A DNA stretch of 64,000 nt from Mycobacterium szulgai (GTDB lineage: Bacteria > Actinomycetota > Actinomycetes > Mycobacteriales > Mycobacteriaceae), in assembly GCF_002116635.1 (NCBI RefSeq), contig NZ_LQPW01000016.1:40817-104816 (forward strand), read 5' to 3'. Shown in pieces: positions 40,007 through 48,524 of the stretch. The translations under genes were made by a program, and so were the position numbers. Numbering within the stretch: the stretch's first letter is position 1; each line of letters starts with the position of its first letter. The notes beneath the pieces were generated by a model that saw nothing but the letters and a program-made list of their open reading frames with translations, was not told the DNA's origin and did no database searches.

Positions 40007-41314
40007 TTACTCAGCCGCCAGCGCGAGTATTTGCGCGGCGGCCCTCCGGCGCACACCGGGTGAATACGTGTCCAGCTGATGCAGTCCGACTACCGTCACC
40101 AGGCCGACCACAATTAACGTCAACCAGATTATTTCATCGATACCGAATTGATGCGCCGCGCTCATCAACGAGCCCATAGCGAGGTTGCCGAAAAGAACCC
40201 CGACACCCACGACGGTGCTATAGAACCCGTAGTGCGTGGCTACGAGTTGGTCGTCTGCCAGCGCTGCGACCTTACGCATCTCGAAAGGAAACATGGTCGC
40301 GGAAGCGGTGTTAAGCAACGCGGTCGACAACAACAATGCGGCCACCGCGGGCAGCAAGCCGAACCGCGCGGCATTGGGCACCACCGCGAGCGGTACGAAT
40401 GAAGCCGCCATGGCAATCGCTGTAATCACCAGGCTGCCGCCCGTTCCCCATCTTGTGGCAAGCCACTGGGTGATGCGCAATTGGCTCGCGATAGCGACCA
40501 CGCCCGACACCGCGAACATTGCTGCCACCAAAACGGAGTGGTTTTGCGGCGCTATGAACGCGGCCTGAATTGGCAGAACAAAATGGATCTGGAAAGACAG
40601 CACGTAACGGCCTGCCATGGTAGCGGCGAACCACATGAAACGCCGATTGCGGATAACGACCCACCAGCTCTGACGAACAGATTTTCGTGCCGCAGTTGTC
40701 GGTTCGGGATCGGCGGCCCGCTGCGGCAGTACAAGCAGTTGGGTGAGGGTCAGCATCGCGAAGACAGCAGCTGCGGCCAAGATGGCAATCCTGAAGTTGA
40801 GTGTCAGCAGCGCCACACCCAAGAGTGGTCCGAGCAGGATACCCGCCTGGTAGAAGACGTTGAACACTGCAAAGGCTTCAATTTTCCGGTCCGCGGAGTC
40901 GGCTGCGACATACGCACGTACCGCGGGGTTGAATAGCGCCCCTGCCAAACCCGTTGCCGCAGCAGCAGTCAACAAACTCGGCAACGACTGCGCGATTCCC
41001 AGAAGCGCAAATGCGCCGGTCTGCAGCAGACACCCGCCCACAATTACCGGCTTGTATCCGAACCGGTCGGCGAGAGAGCCGCCCAGAAAAAACATGCCCT
41101 GCTGTGTGAAGTTGCGGACACCAAGCACTAAGCCGACGGCCCACGCGGCTAATCCAAGAGGCCCGGCCAGGTAGCCGGCCATGTACGGCATCAACATGTA
41201 GAAACCGACGTTGATACCCAAGTGGTTAACCATCAAAACCTGGGTGGGCCTGTTAAAGGTGCGAAATCGGTCAACGATTTCCCTCATGGCGCCGACCCCG
41301 TTGGAACGATCCAT
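40007..41314 (-). CDS. MFS transporter (MdtH-like)
   Basis: This major facilitator protein has about 12 hydrophobic segments. The motif A region LVLGVRNFTQQGMFFLGGSLADRFGYKP, shown here only as a landmark in parts (RNFTQQG, GGSLADRFGYKP), resembles E. coli MdtH of the DHA1 drug:H+ antiporter group. Residue positions are about 40-65 from the chosen ATG 41314 (435 residues). An ATG at 41287 is nearly as likely, and an open frame continues upstream without resemblance to the family. Substrate is unknown. It lies in the accessory block with the PPE gene 12 bp downstream. Confidence 0.85.
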   Translation of the reverse strand: MDRSNGVGAMREIVDRFRTFNRPTQVLMVNHLGINVGFYMLMPYMAGYLAGPLGLAAWAVGLVLGVRNFTQQGMFFLGGSLADRFGYKPVIVGGCLLQTGAFALLGIAQSLPSLLTAAAATGLAGALFNPAVRAYVAADSADRKIEAFAVFNVFYQAGILLGPLLGVALLTLNFRIAILAAAAVFAMLTLTQLLVLPQRAADPEPTTAARKSVRQSWWVVIRNRRFMWFAATMAGRYVLSFQIHFVLPIQAAFIAPQNHSVLVAAMFAVSGVVAIASQLRITQWLATRWGTGGSLVITAIAMAASFVPLAVVPNAARFGLLPAVAALLLSTALLNTASATMFPFEMRKVAALADDQLVATHYGFYSTVVGVGVLFGNLAMGSLMSAAHQFGIDEIIWLTLIVVGLVTVVGLHQLDTYSPGVRRRAAAQILALAAE

Positions 41315-41849
41315 GGAACGCGCGTGAAGCCACGCTCGCCGTGCATTTTTACCGTCGTGAATAAACGATCTATCATTACTTTTACTTTCCGGCATGCTGC
41401 TAATGCGCCGCGGCATCATGCCGGACGCATACGACAGATTTATTGGGAAGCAGGAGTGCTCCCGCCACTCGTGGTCGCGCACAGCACGCGCACATACCTC
41501 GGTGACCTCGCGTTACCTGGTTCGATTATGACACGGCGATATCGGCGGAAGGCAGGGCGCGATGCATCAACTGTTAGCCGCGGCGCCGCCGAATTGGCCT
41601 GACAGTGACTGATATGTCAGGATTTTGCACAAAATCGCCCGCCGCGTCCCGGCAATGGTGGCAATATGCCCTCAATCCTTCGGGGAAATTGCGGCGGAAA
41701 ACAGCAGCTATTCGTAAAGTTATTTGACAGGGGCCGGCTTCGCCGCGCTTGCGATCGCCGCTTGGCCCGATGGCGGCGACCCGCCGCGCCCGGCTTCGCC
41801 GCGCTTGCGATCGCCGCTTGGCCCGATGGCGGCGACCCGCCGCGCCCGG
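41315..41849. other. 535-bp intergenic region between the MFS gene and echA16
   Basis: No supported gene is present. The left part (41315-41700) is less GC-rich than the surroundings and holds the MFS upstream region. The right end is a 56-bp tandem repeat (41734-41845) that stops just short of the echA16 stop codon. Two AT-rich stretches near 41380 and 41700 could hold promoters, but none is convincing. Confidence 0.6.
41734..41845. repeat. 56-bp tandem repeat, two copies plus partial third (VNTR-like)
   Basis: The unit beginning CCGGCTTCGCCGCGCTTGCG starts at 41734 and again at 41790 with no visible mismatch, and a third CCGGCT begins at 41846 before diverging. Each unit contains GATCGCCGCTTGGCCCGATG and a GCGGCGACCCGCCGCGC hairpin-prone tail. 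The array abuts the 3' end of echA16. Copy number would be expected to vary between strains. Confidence 0.85.
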
Positions 41850-42599
41850 CTAGCGCACCTGGGAACGCCCGCGCTGCAGCACGGCCTCGCGGTTGGCGGC
41901 GATGTCGTCGCCGCTGGTGCGAAACTGCCTGGCGGCCATCGCTTCCTGCCACAACCCCGCTGCGTTCTGCGACTCGTCGATCCGGTGGTAGGAGGCAAGC
42001 AACGCGCGCACCGCGTCCTGGTTGTTGCCGACGATCGAGGCCGCCACCTGGCGGGCGGTGGCAAGCAGTTGTTCGTGCGGCACCACTTCGGTGACCAGAC
42101 CGGCCCGCAGCGCGTCGGCGGCCGACAGGTAGTCCCCGGTCATGCTCATCCGCCGGGCCAGCCCCACACCCACCTTCTGCGGCAATCGCACGCTGAGTCC
42201 CCAGGTGGGCAGCAACCCGACGCGGGCGTGCGTATCGGCAAACCGCGCCTGTTCGGAAGCGATCAGGATGTCGCAGTAGAGCGCCAGCTCCAGCCCACCC
42301 GTTACCGCGGCGCCGTTGATCGCGCCAATCACCGGCTTGGTCAGGGCCGGCCAGCGCGGTGAGATGTCCGGCAGCGCCGATTGTCCGCCCAGCTCCTTAA
42401 GGTCCAATCCGGCGCAGAACACCGGATCGGTGCCGGTAACGATTACGACGTCGACGCTGTGGTCGGTCTCTGTGTCGGCCAGGGCGCCGAAGAATTGATC
42501 TCGCAGAGCCGAAGACAGTGCATTGCGTGATTGCGGCCGGTTCAGGGTCAGCGTGCGCACCCGCTCGGTTGTGTCGATTAACAGGATGTCGTCGGCCAT
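41850..42599 (-). CDS. echA16: Enoyl-CoA hydratase/isomerase family protein EchA16
   Basis: This 249-residue crotonase-fold protein corresponds to Rv2831. The oxyanion-hole segments are FCAGLDLKELGG near residue 60 and INGAAVTGGLELALYCDI near 93-110. RVGLLPTWGLSVRLPQKVG near 125-143 marks the second catalytic region, where the usual second Glu is not evident. It should act on acyl-CoA esters in lipid or sterol breakdown; the exact reaction is unknown. A strong AAAGGAGG ribosome site precedes the ATG. In M. tuberculosis it adjoins ugpC; here it is separated from ugpB by a 4.5-kb accessory block. Confidence 0.92.
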   Translation of the reverse strand: MADDILLIDTTERVRTLTLNRPQSRNALSSALRDQFFGALADTETDHSVDVVIVTGTDPVFCAGLDLKELGGQSALPDISPRWPALTKPVIGAINGAAVTGGLELALYCDILIASEQARFADTHARVGLLPTWGLSVRLPQKVGVGLARRMSMTGDYLSAADALRAGLVTEVVPHEQLLATARQVAASIVGNNQDAVRALLASYHRIDESQNAAGLWQEAMAARQFRTSGDDIAANREAVLQRGRSQVR

Positions 42600-42940
42600 G
42601 TGAATCCTCCTTTGTCGCCCGGGCGGGGGTGCGCCCCGGTCAACACGTTACCGACCAGCGGTTTTGTCCGCGTACACCGCGAGGGCTAAGGTCCCTGCAC
42701 TGCACGAATCAGTTTGGCGTTTTCAGAAACTCGTGGCGGCGCGAGGTGTACGCCGGATGAACAATTGTCAACGATCTTTGACTTTTGGCGGTGGACCGTT
42801 ACCTTGGTCTCGAAGCGCCAATAGGTGCAGATGACAACGGTTTCATTAAAATACTGTTACCGACTCACTCTTTGAGATCAACGGTTAGTGCGAGCGCCAA
42901 CGGTGAACGCCGCCACTTCCCTCAGCAAGGAGACGAAGCG
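42600..42940. other. 341-bp intergenic region upstream of the PPE pair
   Basis: It separates divergent echA16 and the first PPE gene. The part next to echA16 holds its ribosome site. TTGACT at 42778-42783 and TACCTT at 42800-42805 are 16 bp apart and could be a promoter for the PPE genes, giving a leader of about 130 nt. The region 42800-42900 is AT-richer than average. An AAGGAG ribosome site lies at 42927-42932. An in-frame open stretch upstream of 42941 has no PPE-like sequence and is not included in the gene. Confidence 0.45.
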
Positions 42941-44146
42941 ATGGATTTTGGTGGTTTACCACCGGAAATCAATTCCGCGCGAATGTATACCGGCCCGGGG
43001 TCGATGCCGATGACGGCCGCGGCATCTGCCTGGAACGGGCTTGCAGTAGAACTGGATTCGGCCGCCACCTGCTATGAAACCCTGATCACGCAGCTGACTG
43101 GGGAAGAGTGGCTGGGTCCGGCGTCGACGGCGATGGCCGATGCCGTCACACCCTACGTCGTGTGGACCAGGGCCGCCGCCGCCCAAGCCGAGCAGACGGC
43201 CATGCAGGCCAGAGCATCGGTGGCTGCCTACGAGACCGCCCTCGCCGCGATGGTGCCACCGCCGCAGATTCTGGCCAACCGGATGCAGCTGGCCGAGTTG
43301 CGCTCGACGAATATCTACGGCCATAACAGTGCAGCCATCGCCGCTCTGGAAGCCGAGTACGGCCAAATGTGGGCCCAAGACGCCGCGGCGATGTACGAGT
43401 ACGCCGCCGCTAACGCATCGGCCACGCGGTTGACCCCGTTCGAGCAGCCGCCGCACATCGTCAATCCCGCCGCCGGTGCCGGACAGGGCGCTGCGGTCGC
43501 TCACGCCGCCGCCACCGCAGCCGGTGCCAGCCAGTCGGCGCTCGCTCGTCTCATTTCGGGCGTTCCCCAGGCGCTGTCCGGCCTGTCCGGGCCGATCGCC
43601 TCGCATCTGCTGGCGGACAACCCACTGCAGTGGCTTTGGCAGATTCTGTTCGGCACCACCGTTTTTCCCACCTCGCTCGCGGCGCTGCTCACCGACCTGC
43701 AGCCCTATGCCAGCTTCTTCTACAACACCGAGGGTTTGCCCTACTTCAGCATCGGTATGGCCAACAACTTCGTTCAGTCGAGCAAGACGTTGGGGTTGCT
43801 CGGCGGCAGTACCGCCGCAGCCGCCAGCGCGGCCGCCCCAAGCGGTTTGGCGGGGCTCGGCGGCTTGTTGGGCAGCGGTGGGCCGGTCTCGGCCAGCATG
43901 GGCCATTCCTCCTCGCTCGGCCGGCTGTCGGTTCCGCCGTCCTGGGCAGGAGCCGGACCGCAGCCCGAGCCAATGCCGGTGCGCATGCCGATCGAAACGC
44001 TGAAATTCACTCCCGACGCAGCCGCGGGCACCGGAAACATGTTGGGCGGCATGCCGTTTGCCGGACCAGGGCACAGCGCATCTGGCTCCGGACCGCGATA
44101 CGGTGTGCGCCCCACCGTCATGGCGCGCCCACCGTTTGCCGGATAA
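42941..44146 (+). CDS. PPE family protein, PPE-SVP subgroup (first of tandem pair)
   Basis: This 401-residue protein starts [20 protein letters not shown] (PPE domain, residues 1-175), with the WxG element in [12 protein letters not shown] and [19 protein letters not shown] near 145. The SVP motif [10 protein letters not shown] lies near residue 325, and the tail [12 protein letters not shown] is typical. The ATG at 42941 is set by AAGGAG at 42927-42932. It is an ESX-5-type export substrate by family. The second PPE gene follows 14 bp later. No PE gene accompanies it. Both sit between echA16 and the DUF2277 gene, the interval that in M. tuberculosis holds the CRISPR-Cas locus and other genes. 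Confidence 0.94.
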   Translation: MDFGGLPPEINSARMYTGPGSMPMTAAASAWNGLAVELDSAATCYETLITQLTGEEWLGPASTAMADAVTPYVVWTRAAAAQAEQTAMQARASVAAYETALAAMVPPPQILANRMQLAELRSTNIYGHNSAAIAALEAEYGQMWAQDAAAMYEYAAANASATRLTPFEQPPHIVNPAAGAGQGAAVAHAAATAAGASQSALARLISGVPQALSGLSGPIASHLLADNPLQWLWQILFGTTVFPTSLAALLTDLQPYASFFYNTEGLPYFSIGMANNFVQSSKTLGLLGGSTAAAASAAAPSGLAGLGGLLGSGGPVSASMGHSSSLGRLSVPPSWAGAGPQPEPMPVRMPIETLKFTPDAAAGTGNMLGGMPFAGPGHSASGSGPRYGVRPTVMARPPFAG

Positions 44147-44160
44147 GACTTCTGCCGCAG

Positions 44161-45381
44161 ATGGCTATGGATTACGGGGCGTTGCCCCCGGAGATCAATT
44201 CCGCGCGCATGTACTCCGGTCCCGGTTCGGGATCCCTGCTCTCAGCCGCGGCTGCCTGGGATGGCTTGGCTGCCGAACTGGGCGCGACGGCGTCTGGCTA
44301 CGCGTCGGTGATCGCCGAGCTGACCAGCGGACCGTGGATCGGCCCGGCGGCCGCGGCGATGGTGTCGGCCGCCAACCCCTTCGTCACGTGGCTCGGCGCC
44401 ACCGCCACCCAGGCCGAAGAGACTGCCAGCCGCGCACGGATGGCCGCCGCCGCCTATGAGACGGCATTCGCCATGACCGTGCCTCCGCCGGCCGTCGCCG
44501 CCAATCGCGCCTTGTTGATGGCGCTCGTCGCCACCAATTTCTTCGGGCAGAACACCGCTGCGATCGCGGCCACCGAGGCCGAATATGCCGAGATGTGGGC
44601 TCAAGACGCAGCCGCGATGTACTGCTATGCGGGTTCCTCGGCAACCGCGACCGTGCTCACCGCGTTCACGCCCGCGCCGGCGACGACCGACCTGACTGGA
44701 CCACAGCGGCAAGCGGCCGCGGTAGCCAAGGCTACGTTCGAATCGACGATGTCGTCGAGGGCTTGGCAGTTTGTCTCCAGCTCTGCCGTATCCCTTGCGC
44801 TGCAGCAATTGTCGACGCACTCGGTGCTCTCGTGGTGGGAAGAATTCGTGCAGTGGCTCGAGGCGCATCTGCCCGACCTCACGCCCGCCGAACGGACCAC
44901 GCTGGTTCGGCTCCTCGGGCAGAGTTATTTACTGTTGGGGGCAACGCTGTATAGCGTCTCCATCGTGCAGCAGGCCATACCGGGGACACCCGGTGGCGCC
45001 GGTGACTCAGGGTCTTCGGTGCTGGACAACTGGGGCGCAAAATTTCCGATCGGGGCGCGCGGTGGTGCCGGGCAAGTCCAGCCCTATTTCGATGAGCTGG
45101 ACCACCTCGAGAGGATGGCCAGACCGGTGTCGGCGGTGATGGGCAAGGCCGGCTCGACGGGATCCTTGTCGACACCGAGAAGTTGGGAAGCCACCGTCCG
45201 GGCGTTTCAGGGCGGCCCGTGGGAGGAGCAGCTCGACATCGTGGGCAAAATGGCCGCCGCTAAGACGAACGCGGTCCTGTCGGGTGTGCCGATGACCTCG
45301 GCCGCCCGGCATAGCTCGGTGGCCGACCAAAGATACGGATTCCGTTACCGCGTGATGCACCGTTGCCCCTCTGCCGGGTAG
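44161..45381 (+). CDS. PPE family protein, divergent SVP motif (second of tandem pair)
   Basis: The product is 406 residues from ATG 44161 (an ATG at 44167, giving MDYGALPPE, is equally possible). The PPE domain is complete: [17 protein letters not shown], the WxG in [12 protein letters not shown], and [17 protein letters not shown] near 155. The C-terminal half differs from its neighbour: a Trp-rich segment ([17 protein letters not shown] near 222) and a degenerate SVP motif, GSLSTPRSW, near 343. It ends in HRCPSAG. The 14-bp gap to the first PPE gene suggests one transcript. The altered SVP motif and unusual middle may reflect a different partner or function. Confidence 0.92.
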   Translation: MAMDYGALPPEINSARMYSGPGSGSLLSAAAAWDGLAAELGATASGYASVIAELTSGPWIGPAAAAMVSAANPFVTWLGATATQAEETASRARMAAAAYETAFAMTVPPPAVAANRALLMALVATNFFGQNTAAIAATEAEYAEMWAQDAAAMYCYAGSSATATVLTAFTPAPATTDLTGPQRQAAAVAKATFESTMSSRAWQFVSSSAVSLALQQLSTHSVLSWWEEFVQWLEAHLPDLTPAERTTLVRLLGQSYLLLGATLYSVSIVQQAIPGTPGGAGDSGSSVLDNWGAKFPIGARGGAGQVQPYFDELDHLERMARPVSAVMGKAGSTGSLSTPRSWEATVRAFQGGPWEEQLDIVGKMAAAKTNAVLSGVPMTSAARHSSVADQRYGFRYRVMHRCPSAG

Positions 45382-45404
45382 CCCCGCACACCTATCGTTG
45401 AGAC

Positions 45405-45674
45405 ATGTGCCGGAACATCACCGAATTGCGTGGGCTGGAACCACCGGCCACAGCTCAGGAGATCGCGGCCGCGGCGCGCCAGTACGTGCGCAAGGTCAGC
45501 GGCATCACCCATCCGTCAGCGGCTAACGCCGAAGCCTTCGAAGCCGCCGTCGCCGAGGTCACTGCCACCACCACGCGGCTACTGGACGCCCTGCCGCCGC
45601 GGCGCCAGCCGCCCAAGACCATGCCGCCGCTGCGCCGCCCCGAGGTGCTGGCCCGGCTGGCGAGATCGCAATGA
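45405..45674 (+). CDS. DUF2277 family protein
   Basis: This 89-residue protein starts MCRNITELRGLEPPATAQEIAAAARQYVRKVSG, the signature of DUF2277. Members are short, helical and widespread in actinobacteria; the function is unknown. The early Cys2 and the Arg/Lys-rich helix are conserved-looking, and the C-terminus is Pro/Arg-rich. It overlaps the DUF1802 gene by four bases (ATGA), so the two are translated together. Confidence 0.85.
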   Translation: MCRNITELRGLEPPATAQEIAAAARQYVRKVSGITHPSAANAEAFEAAVAEVTATTTRLLDALPPRRQPPKTMPPLRRPEVLARLARSQ

Positions 45675-46216
45675 CGCCCGCGCTCAAAGAGTGGAGTGCG
45701 GCAGTGCATGCGCTGCTGGACGGCCGCCAGACCGTGCTGCTGCGCAAGGGCGGCATCGGCGAAAAGCGGTTCGAAGTAGCCGCCCAGGAGTTCTTGTTGT
45801 TCCCGACGGTGGCGCACAGCCACGCCGAACGGGTTCGACCCGAACACCAGGACTTGCTGGGGCCCGCGGCCGCCGACAGCACCGACGAGCGGTTGCTGGT
45901 ACGCGCGGCGGCGAAAGTTGTTGCCGCACTAACAGTTAGCCGGCCCGAAGGACTGGAAGAGATCGAGGACCTGCATATCTGGACCACTGAGTCGGTGCGC
46001 GCTGACCGGCTCGATTTCCGGCCCAAGCACAAGCTCGCCGTACTGGTGGTCTCCGCCATTGCGCTGACGCGACCGGTGCCACTGGCCAGGATCCCCGACT
46101 ACGCCGGCTGTACCAGTTGGGTTCAGCTCGACGTGTGTCCGCCGTTGGCGTCGCCGGTGCACGACGATGCGACGCTAGCCCAGGTCGCTGCCCGGGTTCG
46201 CGACGCCGTCGGCTGA
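45671..46216 (+). CDS. DUF1802 family protein
   Basis: This 181-residue protein matches DUF1802: LKEWSAAVHALLDGRQTVLLRKGGI at the start, then FLLFPTVAHSHAERVRPEHQ near residue 42, and KHKLAVLVVSAIALTRPVPL near 125. The family is found in bacteria and archaea, sometimes beside nucleic-acid genes, and no reaction is known. It is coupled to DUF2277 by an ATGA overlap and its 3' end overlaps the convergent CocE/NonD hydrolase gene by 42 bp. Confidence 0.85.
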   Translation: MTPALKEWSAAVHALLDGRQTVLLRKGGIGEKRFEVAAQEFLLFPTVAHSHAERVRPEHQDLLGPAAADSTDERLLVRAAAKVVAALTVSRPEGLEEIEDLHIWTTESVRADRLDFRPKHKLAVLVVSAIALTRPVPLARIPDYAGCTSWVQLDVCPPLASPVHDDATLAQVAARVRDAVG

Positions 46217-47836
46217 GAGTTCGCCCACCGGGAGCAATAACCGCGAGTCGCCGAAGTGCACCGCGTGGGTGACCGGCGTGACCTGCCGGGCGGTCAAGGC
46301 CGGTTCGTGGTTGCCGAGATTGCGCGCGTAGCGGGGAAACCAGCTGCCGGCGATCAGCACCCGAATGCGTGAGCCCGCCTTGAATCGGTGTGCGATCGCG
46401 TCGAGTTCGACTGTGACGGTCTGCGGGGCGTCACCGAGACGTTGGTAGCCGTCGCTGACGTTGCGCGACCTGCCCCGCGCGTCGACCTCGCTGACCCGGG
46501 CGAACAGATCGACGTGTGGGTTGTCCGAAGAGTGCCTCAGCTCGATGACGGGGTTTCCGTAGACGTACAAGTCGTGGGTCAGGGTGGGGCCCGTGAAGGC
46601 CAGCACATCGTCGCGCAACGCCAGCCGGCTGTCGTCGCGGTAGCCGCCGGTCGGCGCCAGCAGCGGACCGCCCGTGGTCGGGGTCGGGTCGGCCGGGTCG
46701 TAGCGGAACGTTGCCGGCGGCGGTTGTCCAGTTGAGGTGGCCGCCGGTGCGGATTCGCCGAGGCGGCCGTTGGGCTGTAGATACAGTGCACGCCGGCGGG
46801 TTTGCGGCGGCCAATCCGAGAGGTGACGCCAGCCTTGGCCGGTCACGAAGATCCGCACGGTGCTGGGGCGCTGTAGCGCTGGCGCGCCGCCCAGGTGGGC
46901 GCCGAGCCAGTCCAGTGACTCCTGCGCGCCGATCGCCAGGCCCTTGGTGAGCATCTGGGTGTGTGTCCATGGCCCGATGGTCAGCGCGACGTTCACGCCC
47001 CGGTCCCGCAAATGCCGGTATTGCTGCAGCGTCTGGTGCAAAAAGATGTCCTGCCAGCCGCCGATGAGCAGCACTGGTACCTGAACGCGGTCCAATGCCG
47101 CAGGAAAGCGCAACCGGTCCCAGAACGGGTGGTCGCCGTCGGCGTGTTCCAACCACGATTCGAACCACGGTGCGCCTTCACCGAGCAATGCCCGCGCCGC
47201 GGGGCCCATCGGCACCGCCTCAAGGGCGCGCGCCACCCGCCGCGGGGACGTCAGCTGGCGGATCCCAGCGCGGATGCGCACCGGATCTTCCTGGCGGGCA
47301 ACCAGATCGCTCCACCCCAGGAAGTCGTTGACCGCGAACGACCCGGTGCCCCACGTCGAGGCCCGGAAATCGTGCGGCCCCACGGTGATGACGGCCGCGG
47401 CCAGCTCCGGCGGCGGATCGTGCAGCAGCGCCCACTGCGTGAAGCCCAGGTAGGACAGGCCGATGGTGCCGAACTGGCCGGTGAACCAGGGTTGCTCACG
47501 CAGCCACTTGACCGTGTCGGCACCGTCGGCTGCTTCATTGACCATGGGCTCGAACTCGCCGGCGGATCCGAAGGTGCCCCGCACGCTTTGCAGCACCACG
47601 TGATACCCGCGGGCTGCGTACAACCTGGCGAAAACCAGTGAGAACGGAAGCCTGCGCCCATAGGGACCCCGCACCAGCAAGGTGCCGGCCGGCTCGTCGG
47701 TGATCGGTGCGTAGTGGTCGGCCACCAGGTTGACCCCGTCGCGCATCGGGATCCGGACGCGGCGTACGGAGTAGCGGGCGGTCGCAGGCGGCAGACCCAG
47801 CAGTCTGCCGACAGCGGCGCGGATCGGGTTGGTCAA
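46175..47836 (-). CDS. CocE/NonD-family hydrolase (X-Pro dipeptidyl peptidase type, Rv2800-like)
   Basis: This 553-residue serine hydrolase has an N-terminal alpha/beta domain: RIPMRDGVNLVADHY, VLQSVRGTFGSAGEF near 80, and the nucleophile elbow GLSYLGFTQW with Ser near residue 122. A cap domain follows, then a C-terminal jelly-roll domain (about 310-553) with DLYVYGNPVIELRHSSDNP. Family members cleave esters or peptides such as cocaine esters or Xaa-Pro; the physiological substrate is unknown. It is the ortholog of Rv2800. Its 3' end overlaps the convergent DUF1802 gene by 42 bp, and the DUF3558-like gene lies 11 bp upstream on the same strand. Confidence 0.9.
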   Translation of the reverse strand: MTNPIRAAVGRLLGLPPATARYSVRRVRIPMRDGVNLVADHYAPITDEPAGTLLVRGPYGRRLPFSLVFARLYAARGYHVVLQSVRGTFGSAGEFEPMVNEAADGADTVKWLREQPWFTGQFGTIGLSYLGFTQWALLHDPPPELAAAVITVGPHDFRASTWGTGSFAVNDFLGWSDLVARQEDPVRIRAGIRQLTSPRRVARALEAVPMGPAARALLGEGAPWFESWLEHADGDHPFWDRLRFPAALDRVQVPVLLIGGWQDIFLHQTLQQYRHLRDRGVNVALTIGPWTHTQMLTKGLAIGAQESLDWLGAHLGGAPALQRPSTVRIFVTGQGWRHLSDWPPQTRRRALYLQPNGRLGESAPAATSTGQPPPATFRYDPADPTPTTGGPLLAPTGGYRDDSRLALRDDVLAFTGPTLTHDLYVYGNPVIELRHSSDNPHVDLFARVSEVDARGRSRNVSDGYQRLGDAPQTVTVELDAIAHRFKAGSRIRVLIAGSWFPRYARNLGNHEPALTARQVTPVTHAVHFGDSRLLLPVGELSADGVANPGSDLG

Positions 47837-47847
47837 CCTGTAACTTG

Positions 47848-48432
47848 CTAGAACTTGTAGAACGGGACGAGGTCGTTCGCGCGTTGCAGGTTGGTCGAAG
47901 GGCAGTCCACATCGGGCTCCGAGTAGACCGTCGAGTAGAACAGCGCCTGCTGGATCACTCCGTAGCTGGTCTTGAAGGCGACCATGCAGGAGGCGAACCA
48001 GTAGCTGTTGTGATAGGTCGGCTTCAAAACCCAGTACTGCGCGGCGCGGTGCCCGGCGATCGTGGTCTCGATGGCGTCGGCCGGCAGCGTCTGGGCGTAG
48101 GTTCGCCAGGTGATGGGTTCAACGGCGAGCTGGTAGTTGCCGGCGTCGTAGTGGCACCGCAACCCCTCCTCGGCTTCCGGCGGGGTGAATGCCAGGCCGA
48201 GGCGTTGCACCGCATCGAAGGGAATCTGGTTGCAGGGGTCGAAGGGGCTCGGATCGTTGGTCGCCACGATCGGGCTCTTCATGGTGGTCGACATCGGTTC
48301 GGCGGTCGACCGCAACTCGAACGTCGCGCCGCCGGCCGGCGAAGGCGGCATGCTCTGCCAGCTCGCGACACCGATTACCACCGCGGCAACCACTGCACCA
48401 AGCGCTCCGAGCAAACGCACCCTGGCGAACAC
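47848..48432 (-). CDS. DUF3558-like exported/membrane protein (Rv2799-like)
   Basis: This 194-residue protein has an N-terminal hydrophobic segment (LLGALGAVVAAVVIGVASW, residues about 7-25) with no lipobox Cys, so it is a signal anchor or cleaved signal rather than a lipoprotein. The mature part resembles DUF3558: DPCNQIPFDAVQRLGL near 66, CHYDAGNYQLAVE near 93, and a conserved Cys pair (CMVAF and DCPSTN). Function is unknown. The start is GTG at 48432. It is 11 bp upstream of the CocE/NonD gene and probably co-transcribed. It matches Rv2799 in order. Confidence 0.82.
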   Translation of the reverse strand: MFARVRLLGALGAVVAAVVIGVASWQSMPPSPAGGATFELRSTAEPMSTTMKSPIVATNDPSPFDPCNQIPFDAVQRLGLAFTPPEAEEGLRCHYDAGNYQLAVEPITWRTYAQTLPADAIETTIAGHRAAQYWVLKPTYHNSYWFASCMVAFKTSYGVIQQALFYSTVYSEPDVDCPSTNLQRANDLVPFYKF

Positions 48433-48524
48433 GACACCCCCTGGCGTTGGCGGTCCCTTTGCCGGGAGTGTACAAGTCGCGTGCGCGCCGTCACAGTCGA
48501 ACCTGGACGTTAGGGTGGTTAGTC

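Noticed and set aside
43630..44160. Extension of the second tandem PPE frame into the first PPE gene
   Set aside because: PPE proteins begin at [13 protein letters not shown] sequence; the upstream part is the first PPE gene in another frame.
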